Positions 12,201 to 24,200 of a stretch of DNA of 64,000 nt are shown in pieces. The DNA comes from Owenia fusiformis (Eukaryota; Annelida; Polychaeta; Sabellida; Oweniidae). The stretch is taken from contig CAIIXF020000011.1 of assembly GCA_903813345.2 (NCBI GenBank), forward strand, positions 10,698,842 to 10,762,841, written 5' to 3'. Both the position numbers and the translations under genes were made by a program. A model generated the notes under the pieces. The model saw only the letters and a list, made by a program, of their open reading frames with translations, searched no databases and was not told where the DNA came from. Every line of letters begins with the position of its first letter. The first letter of the stretch is position 1.

Positions 12201-15200
12201 TTTTATCACTAATTCTTGATTGTGTTGGTGGAGGGGGGCACATCATGTTATCAATGTACACATCTGCATGACGCATAAGTAATGTGGATTGCGTTGGACG
12301 TTCAGTGCGACATGATCGTATCGTCAAACAAACCGTAGGGCACTCCTGTAGTAGGGCCTCAATGTAGACCATGTCCAGATCTGAGACGACGCGACCATTG
12401 ATGACTAGAATCTCATCCCCCACTATAAGCCCTGGATAGAGGATTAACACATGCAACATGCAGGTTATGTAAAGGCATCTCTTCTCCCTCACTCAGAATA
12501 GATGAGCCTTCTATGTAGAATATATAGTCAGTCAATTAATATAGGGGCCATGTTTTAAAATGGAATTTTGTTATATGATAAAAAGTTCATTATTACCAAG
12601 GACGTCTATCTTGAGATAAATATCCTTGGTATTAGGTTGTATTAATGTTTTAAAGTGGACAGATATTTCCAACAAGGCACAGGCGTGAACAACATCGTAC
12701 CTAAAACACAGCATTGTGGTCTTGTTGACCAAGAAAGCAAAATGGCCGCAGAAAAGTTAATCAGCTCTAGAACTTATCACTGTGTAACATATGTAAAAAT
12801 TTGAACGGTTTGGCTGGAAACCTGTAGACAAGTCTTGAAAGTGAAGATTTTGGACGGAAAATCCAAAATGGCCACCTTAAGATTTACCCAGAATGCCCAA
12901 AAACTAATCAGTTCTTGACGTTGATATATAGAAACATGCCTGAAAATTTCAGATGAATCCCTCAAATGGTTTGGCTGGAAACCTGTAGACAAGTCTTGAA
13001 AGTGAAGATTTTAGGACATAAATTCCAAAATGGCCACCTTAAGATTTACCCAGAATGCCCAAAAACTAATCAGTTCTTGACGTTGATATGTAGAAACGTC
13101 CCTGAAAATTTCAGATGAATCCCTCAAATGGTTTGGCTGGAAACCTGTAGACAAGTCTTGAAAGTGAAGATTTTAGGACGGAAAATCCAAAATGGCCACC
13201 TTAAGATTTACCCAGAATGCCCAAAAACTAATCAGTTCTTGACGTTGATATGTAAAAACATCCCTGAAAATTTCAGATGAATCCCTCAAATGGTTTGGCT
13301 GGAAACCTGTAGACAAGCTGAAAAGTGAGAGGCCGCCCGCTCACCCACCCGTCAAGCTGACTACAATATCGTACCTTTTGTTAGGTACGATAAAAAAACA
13401 GAAAAAATTAAATAAGCCAGAAACCAGAATAAGATTGTATAATTGTTGGAGATGTATCAAAAGAGAGTTAAAAGATAGGAATCATATAAACAAATTGTAA
13501 CCACCACATGGGATTATCTTATTCTTGAAATGTTTCTTTTTGGTCTCTATGATATTTTCAAAACACTGTAATATACCACCCCCTGTACAGTGTTTTATAT
13601 GCAACAAACAGCACACTTTACTTCTAATTCTTTGATACCTCATTGTGGGATACTCATGATGCTGATAATAACTAGTAGTTCCCCATGCTTAGATGCTTTA
13701 TCTGTTCATGCTTATTCCAGGCTAATGTTCTCTATGAATATCCTGTCTTACATTTCTACACAATTTAGAGTCTCAGAATGTCTATATTTCTATATTTATT
13801 TCTTGATAATAGATGGGTTTACACTCTATTCTGTGTTTAAAACATGGCCACAATGACACCTGATCCAAAGTTAGTAGGTTTTACATGCTGGTTGTGCAGT
13901 CCTTTGTTTGTAGAGACTACTAAACAACATAGGGTTGTGCATTATATATCACAGATTACAAGTGCTTTTAATACCAAAGTGCACATGGTCAACAAATGGC
14001 CAGAATATCAAGTACTCTATGTTCTAGCTATAATTCATGTTTCCAAAGGGCACTTCATATACATGTATCAAAACACATTTATTGTATGGGTGTACAGATT
14101 AGAATCTGCCCCAGAATTGGCCCTACCTTGAGTCTGTCCAAGAGCACCCTCCTTCATCTCACTGACAAACACACAAAGTTCATCATCACGTTCCGTATCT
14201 TCTGCCAGCTCAGCTTCAATTTCAAATCCAAAATCGGGGATTGTTTCATTTCTGGACAGCTCTATTTGGAAGATAGTTTTGGCACATACCTCAATGCCCT
14301 CGTATGGCTGCAAGAGAAGGCAAATGTCACATGCAAGGTTGCTACAATGTCAGCTGAGGATAATGACTGAAGAAAAGTCATCACATACATGTAAGTCAGA
14401 AATAGCTACTGAATAATCTCTTTACTTGAGATTTCATGCAATACAAAATATAACTTTTTCAGTACTGTTTACAAAAACTCCAAATTGTAGTCACACTACT
14501 GTTGATCACCATGTATACTTTTTGACCACCTTGTACATTGAATGGCCACTCTGTACATGGTATGGTCACACTGTCCTTGAATTATCACCCTATTCACTGT
14601 GGGATCAACTTATACTTTATGACCACCTTGTACATTGAATGGCCACTCTGTACATGGTATGGTCACACTGTCCTTGAATTATCACCCTATTCACTGTAGG
14701 ATCAACTTATACATTGTAAGAGCACCTTGTACATTGAATGGCCACTCTGTACATGGTATGGTCACCCTGTCCTTGAATTATCACCCTATTCACTGTGGGA
14801 TCAACTTATACATTGTATGGGCACCTTGTACATTGAATGGCCACTCTGTACATGGTATGGTCACCCTGTCCTTGAATTATCACCCTATTCACTGTAGGAT
14901 CAACTTATACATTGTAAGAGCACCTTGTACATTGAATGGCCACTCTGTACATGGTATGGTCACACTGTCCTTGAATTATCACCCTATTCACTGTGGGATC
15001 AACTTATACTTTTTGACCACCTTGTACATTGAATGGCCACTCTGTACATGGTATGGTCACACTGTCCTTGAATTATCACCCTATTCACTGTGGGATCAAC
15101 TTATACTTTATGACCACCTTGTACATTGAATGGACACTCTGTACATTGTATGGCCACCCTGTCCTTGGATTATCACCCTATTCACTGTGGGATCAACTTA

Positions 15201-18200
15201 TACATTGTATGGGCACCTTGTACATTGAATGGCCAATCTGTACATTGTATGGCCATCCTGTCCTTGGATTATCACCCTATTCACTGTGGGATCAACTTAT
15301 ACATTGTATGGGCACCTTGTACATTGAATGGCCAATCTGTACATTGTATGGCCACCCTGTCCTTGGATTATCACCCTATTCACTGTGGGATCAACTTATA
15401 CATTGTATGGGCACCTTGTACATTGAATGGCCACTCTGTACATTGTATGGCCACCCTGTCCTTGAATTATCACCCTATTCACTGTAGGATCAACTTATAC
15501 ATTGTATGGGCACCTTGTACATTGAATGGCCACTCTGTACATTGTATGGCCACCCTGTCCTTGTATTATCACCCTATTCACTGTGGGATCAACTTATACA
15601 TTGTATGGGCACCTTGTGGACTGAGCCCTACCTGCTGTTGGAGGTAAGAAGACTTCTCTGGCACCAGGTAATTGTTCAGCCCTTGTAGCTTAAGACGTAT
15701 GAAATGGTCTCCAGGGTTGAGTTGTCGCTTGTTGCATGCAGCCTCCAGCACCTCTTGCATGGTCATGTTTTCCTGAGTTAGACCAACTATGACACTCTGC
15801 AATAAAACAACAATGCAATCGTCTTCAATCAAGTGATAAAGTTCAGCTAGGAAAGATTGTAAAAGTAGTTTAAGAACATTATTGTGATAGTATGATTAAG
15901 ACATGAATACAGAACTGTTTAAAAGGAACACTTACTTGATTATTTGGCAATTTGACTCTGATGAGATTATCATTGTATGTCATTGGATCTCCCCTGGGAC
16001 TTCCCAGCTCTTCTGGATTATCTACATTGTGCTTGGTGAAGTCAACCACTGCATTCTCATCAATATCTGACACCTTGTACACAGACCTGCAAACATACTA
16101 TGGCTATAGGTTGTTTCTTGACCAAAGATATTTGCTTTGCCCGTTTTGGAATATTATATTAATCTCTCCAATGACATCAAAAGGAAGGAAGTTGATCTCT
16201 TCAAGGAGAATGTGTTCTAATTTGTTCTACAGATAGTATACTATCCCTTTCTGATCATTCTTTTCCACCATGTTTTGCATTTTCAAGTGAAGCCCATAGG
16301 CAATATATTCACTTACCCTTGGGTTGGACTTAATGCTCCAGATGCCTTTTTCTTGCTCCTCAGGAGAGCATCCTGTTTTGTCACCTTTGACCCCTGACCT
16401 TTTCTTCCACTTTTCCCATATAAGGTCATAGACATGGGGGACCGGGCACAGACAAGAGCATGGAAAGATGTCACTGTGAACACTCCTAACCGTCCCAACA
16501 AACTCTTTGTTGCCTTGGAAACATTTGTGAGCAAGTTCTGAAACATTAAAAAGGGGAAATTAGTAGATTTTTGAAGCAATGCTGCTTAAATCAAATATAT
16601 TATACATGGGAAAGCTTCAGAAATAGGACTGTTCACGTCCACGAAAAACTGAACACATATTTTGTTTCCAGTAAACATTCTGGTATGGTGCTATCCTTCA
16701 AGTAAATAGAAGTAACTAGCATTGCTTCTACCAGCTAGAGTACCTTTGGATTTGGAAGCTCTGAGCCCTGCAATGATGCCATATAGCACCTAAGTCTGTA
16801 CTGCTCTATGTAGATTTTCTCCAGATTCTCCTCCCACTGGTTTATCTGCTTCACTATAGCAGCCTTACTCTTGGGGTCTGTCACCACAGTCAGTTGGAGA
16901 TCAGCCATCTTTTTCATCTTGATGTCCTGTATAATAAAATTCAATTCAATTTGATAATTATTTTTTTAACCAAAATTAAAATATCCATAACTGGTAAGAC
17001 CCTTCATGATAAATGCATTGTATTAACTTGTATTAATTATGCAAATGAGTACATTTACATCATGCATTTCTCAAATAGAATTGTATGGAGTTCAATATAT
17101 ATTTTTACATATTAAAATATTTAAATTGAGTTTACCCACCGAGCATATTCCATTATCAAGTTTCTGTATCTCTGAGCGCAATAGTTTCAATGTGTTATCC
17201 TTCCCATGCTGCCTTGCAAACAGTGACGCGCATGCGGAGTGTATACTCGTCACCCAGTTCTCCAGCTCTATCTGGGTTGGTGCCTACAATTACAATTTAA
17301 AAAAGTTTAATAACATTTCATATTGAAGAAGGATGAGCATTTGTCTAATTAAGCTAATTGTACATAAAGGCCTTCACACTATACTATTGTCATATGGCCA
17401 TCCAGGAACAAGTTATTCTAGAGCAAGCATGACTTTCATAACATAAAGAAGTAGAACCCTAGTGGAAACATCCATTCCATGAGCCTGCTACACAATTCTA
17501 AACATACCTGGAACAAGTAGGCATCTCCAAATGCTGTGCTCAGTGAGAATATATTGTCTCTCTTAGGGTGCTCAGGCACTGCCTGTGTAATACTGCCTTC
17601 TATCACTGCAAAGAGACACATGCATTTATAAATGGAAAGGTTTTCATGTTAAACTATTTGAATGTTCAGTGTATGAGAATATATTGTAGCTCATGTTGTT
17701 TTCTATGTGTTATGGCATTATCAATGATTCCTTGATGACTTACCCAGCATATGTCTTGGTGCAGTGTCTTCTGATAGAGAGCTCTGTTCATCACATGTAA
17801 AGAACAGCAATGTGGTTCCCTTCAAGCACACCCAGTACTTCTTCCAGCTCCTTTTAGAGGCCAACTCTACCTTTCTCTTCTTATGAATCAACCAGTTCTT
17901 CACATTTAACCACCTGTAAACAATACCATTAACATCACTTTATGAGTGAACAATATCATAGTGTCATCATATATACTTTGCACAAGATACCTATTCACCT
18001 ATTCCTCAGAATGGCTCAGATGGCGAAATATCTTTGCAAATAATTGGTGCACTATTGAATCAAAATTTGAATTTTGATGTGTCTTTAAAGGTTACAAATA
18101 TGTGTCATCCCACTCCTTTTTTCTCACTTTTATGTCATTTAATCATATATTAATAATATATCTACTGCAGCAAAGGAGGTATGACATACCCAGCTTTCCT

Positions 18201-21200
18201 AATGGCCCCACTCTGGCGCACAAATGAACCATGGGATTCAGAGACTGCTGTGTGAATGCTGCTATTACTGTCTCCCTCATCATCAGACACCTGGAAAACA
18301 AGACACATGTAGAATATTATTAGACACATGTAGGGCATATTGGACACATGTAGGGCATATCTGAAACATAGAGAGCTATATAGAGGACATATGAATATGT
18401 AGAATGTAAGGACACATAACAATGAATGATAGATACAATTGAAAACATATAAAAAAGTGTTTGACAGGTAACAATATGGTATTTTAACAAGAAGACCACT
18501 CTGATTGTTTTATGAATCATTTGTCATAGCACAATATCATCAATTAGAGATTATCTGCAGACCAGCTATGTAATTAAAGTGTTACAAAGTCAAGTAAGTC
18601 ACTATTATTTACAATTCATATGAAATACAAAGATGAAGCAAGATTTATTTTGATTGGAATATCTACAAAAATCAATATTTTCTGAAACAGGGCATCTAGT
18701 TTGGATCAAACTACCAATACTTTATGGGATAATCCCAGGGGAACCTAACCAGGGAAACATTAAAGCTAAAATCCCCAAAGCAGATTATATAATTATAATA
18801 ATTACTTGTCACTATGATAATTAGACACGAAGTAGTTCCAATAACCTCTAAAGTCTCCATTGTATAAAGACCAACATCAGCTTTCACCAATTATCAAATG
18901 ACTACACAATCCCAAAGTACTACATATTTGCAGTTCTATACATAACCACTTGAGAGGTGTCATAGAACTGTCAACATGGTCATTCATAATATCTGATCTA
19001 TTTTTCTGGTATTTTTATAGTAATTCAATGAAAATAGAATATTCTTTGACAATTCTGCAATATTTTGAATTTCACGCCATGCCCAAAAGACAGCTTGGCT
19101 ACTTTGGTGAATCAGTGAATATTCAACACTGCAGACATATAAAATATTATGAGGTGATCACTCATCAAGTTTTTACCCATAATAAAAAATAAATAAAAAA
19201 AATTGAATGAATACAGCTATCTGCAATTTGGTTGGTTCATAGATGACTCCTTTACGACTAGATGTTCTTACTATGCTACCCTAGGTGTGAAAGTAGGGTG
19301 TACACCAGGGCTAGGTAAGATGTACATAAAATATAGTTTCCATTTTAATAAAACAAACATTGAAAACTCTTTCAGTTATTTGAAATATCCTTGAAATGAA
19401 TCTCCTATGCTAGATCAATCAGATTGCAGATAGGTGTGTGTGACATGTTATGAGTTTATAAGTTATATGTCGTAAAGCATTCTTATAACTATGGTATATA
19501 TAACTTCATACTTACAACTGTATTCAGTTTGTTTTGCAGATTTTTCATTGCCTGAATGTCAATAATGATCCAGTTGTCATAAAAACAGATATAATCATAT
19601 ACTTTCCAAGAATAACTGTTATCATTTCTACCTCTACTTGCAAAAATACAAAATTGGCACTTTCAAAACTAACATTTAATGGCAGGAAAGATGTGTGTAC
19701 TTGGTGAAGATCGAGGTAACGTGGGCTACCACTCTGCCTACCACCTGAGCATGTAACAAACCACATGTTTTCAAATCACCTTTCTGGATTTAATATCATT
19801 TTTGAGACATGATATTGCGATTGTGTTCTATACCATATTTGATTGCTGGAATGGCAATTAACAGTACATAATAGACAACCTTTAATAAGCAAAATTTGAT
19901 GTCCTTTTCAAGTTGCATGATTTTGCTTCATCTGCAATTACTTGTAATAACTACATAGCCTCCAGGCCTCAGGGTTAATATTTGATTGGTTGAAAAAGCC
20001 AAGCCTTATCTAACTGACTTACTTTCTTCAGTTTACTTTTGATACGTTTAAAAACCTGAAAACAGCAAACATCACAGAAGAATATGTCTTAAAGGGTTTT
20101 AGCACCGTTATTAAATCTTTCCAGTGGCGGATCCAGGAACCAACAAGGGGGGGGGCCCAAATTGTTGGTCATAGAAAAAAATGAAAAGTGGGCCCAAATT
20201 TTGAAAATTTGAGGCCCATTTTCTTCAAAATTTGGCCTGAAATTAAAAAATAAGGCCTTAGAAGGCCTAGTAATGACCAAAAAGCCCCTTTTTTTAGTGC
20301 CTGAAGGCCTTTTTTGGCCCAAAATTTTTTGAGCCCAATTTTTGTTTTTTCTGGGCCCAACTTAGAGGGGGGGCCCTGGCCCCATGGGCCCCCCCCCCCC
20401 CCCCCCCCCCCCGGATCCGCCATTGCTTTCAATAGTTTGAAAAAGCTGGTTAAATCATATCAGGATTGATTGATAGCCATGTTTTGCAGAAATTTTTTTT
20501 TAGAAACTTTTCTATTCCTAAATTAAGTTGTGACTCCTTAGTGAAAAACCAAAACCAATGTAATATGTTCTGTCCCTCTTACCTCAGATGATGTGAGACC
20601 CCGTCTTCTGCCACTAGAGCTGCCTGTACCCTCAGACCCATAGGGATGTAGCAGGTCACTCTGTTTGTCACTTATGCTACTGCTTCCCCCACTGCTACTG
20701 GCTGGGTGACTTGCCTTGGTCATCTTACCCAGCCCTGGCAGACCTACAATTATAAACAGTAATAGGTATTAAGGAGTATAGCAGGTCATTTTGTCACTTA
20801 TGCTACTGCTTCCCCCACTGCTACTGGCTGGGTGACTTGCCTTGGTCATCTTACCCAGCCCTGGCAGACCTACAATTATAAACAGTAATAGGTATTAAGG
20901 AGTATAGCAGGTCATTTTGTCACTTATGCTACTGCTTCCCCCACTGCTACTGGCTGGGTGCCTTGCCTTGGTCATATTACCCAGCCCTGGCAGACCTACA
21001 ATTATAAACAGTAATAGGTATTAAGAAGTATAGCAGGTCATTTTGTCACTTATGCTACTGCTTCTCCCACTGCTACTGGCTGGGTGACTTGCCTTGGTCA
21101 CCTTACCCAGCCCTGGCAGACCTACAATTATAAACAGTAATAGGTATTAAGGAGTATAGCAGGTCATTTTGTCACTTATGCTACTGCTTCCCCCACTGCT

Positions 21201-24200
21201 ACTGGCTGGGTGCCTTGCCTTGGTCATATTACCCAGCCCTGGCAGACCTACAATTATAAACAGTAATAGGTATTAAGGAGTATAGCAGGTCATTTTGTCA
21301 CTTATGCTACTGCTTCTCCCACTGCTACTGGCTGGGTGACTTGCCTTGGTCATCTTACCCAGCCCTGGCAGACCTACAATAATAAACAGTAATAGGTATT
21401 AAGGAGTATAGCAGGTCATTTTGTCACTTATGCTACTGCTTCCCCCACTGCTACTGGCTGGGTGACTTGCCTTGGTCATCTTACCCAGCCCTGGCAGACC
21501 TACAATTATAAACAGTAATAGGTATTAAGGAGTATAGCAGGTCATTTTGTCACTTATGCTACTGCTTCCCCCACTGCTACTGGCTGGGTGCCTTGCCTTG
21601 GTCATATTACCCAGCCCTGGCAGACCTACAATTATAAACAGTAATAGGTATTAAGGAGTATAGCAGGTCATTTTGTCACTTATGCTACTGCTTCTCCCAC
21701 TGCTACTGGCTGGGTGACTTGCCTTAGTCATCTTACCCAGCCCTGGCAGACCTACAATTATAAACAGTAATAGGTATTAAGGAGTATAGCAGGTCATTTT
21801 GTCACTTATGCTACTGCTTCCCCCACTGCTACTGGCTGGGTGACTTGCCTTGGTCATCTTACCCAGCCCTGGCAGACCTACAATTATAAACAACAATACG
21901 TATTAAGGAGTATAGCAAAACCTTACACCCTAAATAAATGATGATCTTACATGTACAGAATCAGTGTCCAATTCCCCCTCCTCCCTACCCATACCATTCA
22001 TTTTGCTCAATCCAAACCAACAAGACCATTTGAGACTTTAGTCTTACGAAGGTTAGCACATTATGTATTGAGGGGTACATCAAATCAATAGCAATTTGCT
22101 CACTCATGTCAATCAATGACATTGACATCACAGACATACTATCAATCATATACAAATAAGCAAATAAATTAGAATGAATTCTCTTGGTAGAAATGAAATA
22201 TGAAACCATTTGAAAGACAGATGAGAACAAGTCTGCACAAAAAACAGCATACTGTAGCCATGAGAAGTGGTATGAGAATATCAAACTTTAAAAAAGAAGG
22301 GAGCAAATGGAATATATATGTACTGCTCAAATAAACTTCAAACATATTGCAATAATCATACTTGTAGCCAGCTTTTTGTAACACCCTCAGTACCCCCCCC
22401 CCCATCCCGCTTTTCCCCCCTCTGAACCAACTCCCTTTGCACTGTAAAGGGATCTAAAGGGGCTAATTGGGCACAAATTTTGAAAATTCATAGCCCATTT
22501 ATTGATAAGGCCTAAAATTAAAAAATAAGGCCCAAAAGCCCAAGTAATGCCCAAAAAGCCCTACTAATGAGGCCCTACAAAATCTTTTGATAGATTATTT
22601 CGTAACTCTAGGTTGTCAAAAGGTCAAAATTATCAATGCAATACATTTCTCAATATAAACAAAGCTACATATAGGTCCGTTGCTGCCATCTTTTGCCAAT
22701 CAACACTCTCATTGCAATTATACATTTCTTAATAGCAAAGTTCCATGTCTTTTCACTGTTAATATGCAAAACCTGACTTTAGATGCTGATATAGAGGTAT
22801 AGTTCAGTAATTAACAAACACCATGGGGGTAATATATATCAGAATATTAGACAATATTAATGCATATGATATCATTCATATGGAATATTATATTCTCATT
22901 GCTGCTTTCTGCCTGAATTACACATCCTGAAATGAAAATATCTGAATTCATATAAAAAATGAGCTGCTGATTCCTGTAAGCATACAATTCATCATGAAAA
23001 CTGCAAAATGTTCGAGAGTGATGGCAATCTGAAAATCTCTTAATCAAAACCCCTAATTCCCCCTCATCAGAAGAGGCACATTTCCCAATACAAATACTTT
23101 TTTCAATTCAATCTTGTATATTCCTCACACATCGTAATGCTAATTTAGCATAAATGAAATGAAGAAGAGCAGATATAGTTAGATGTAACGTCTTCCTCAC
23201 ACATCGTAATGCTAATTTAGCATAAATGAAATGAAGAAGAGCAGATATAGTTAGATGTAACGTCTTTTTTTCTTAATCCTAGGATGTAACTGAACCTTAG
23301 TATGTGTCAATTTTGCTTCTTTTATAGTCTGGCGCACAGCTACAAGAACATCTGATAACTAAGGTAAAGAGTCAAGTCTGGTAATTTGAGGCTGTCAGAA
23401 AACCTCTCTTATATAAGGGCACTAGTCTCACATAAGTAAATCTATGTAATCTAATCATTTATGCCTTTGCCTTTACTGTTATCAATATTATTTTTAAGCA
23501 TTTAATATATTTTTGTGAAATAATGAATATTGTTAGTACCTCAGTTGAAATACTCGATTTTGATTGGTCAACGAGCGATGGATAATTTTAACTGTACACC
23601 GCGCATGCATTGCCGGTGAATAATATTCCCAGCATTCCACTAAAATGACGTCATTATCAGACGATAAAATGGCCGCCGCTAGCACTAGCCGTTTCAAAAA
23701 TGTTGAAGATGAGGATATTATTAGTCTCTTAGAGAGTAAAGACAGTCAAATTACGAAGAAAAATCTTAGTGGACTTCGCCCAGGAGAGTAATTTGACTCC
23801 ATTAAGTGATGTAAGGAATATTGTGTTTGAAATACAACATGAACGTCTCGAGGGTCTGGATCCAACTTCAAGTCAACTTCAAGGGTCAGAAAAATCTAAG
23901 ATATTCTTCGGACTAACAAAACAATTATAGACCTCTCCATTCGGTTTACTGTCAAAATTATATCCCTCGACTGTAAACCTCGACCTACGGTCTCGGTTTA
24001 CAGTCTCGGGATATAATTTTGACAGTAAACCTCTGGAGAGGTCAATAATTGTATACAGTAAATGATTATTCAAGAGAGTACAAAATCTGATTAATTCCAA
24101 TTAATTTCAAAAGATCATATGATCATAATAATATAACCACTTCAATGACACATTATATATGTGTGGGGATCCTGGAAAATACTATAACATCTACAGTAGT

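Noticed and set aside
14635-15647. Long plus-strand frames encoding MNGHSVHGM-type repeats
   Set aside because: They lie wholly within a minisatellite whose main unit length (99 bp) is a multiple of 3, inside an intron of the opposite-strand gene; open frames are expected from the periodicity.
20089-20432. Minus frames rich in Gly, Phe and Lys
   Set aside because: They are the MITE with its poly-C end read as poly-Gly.
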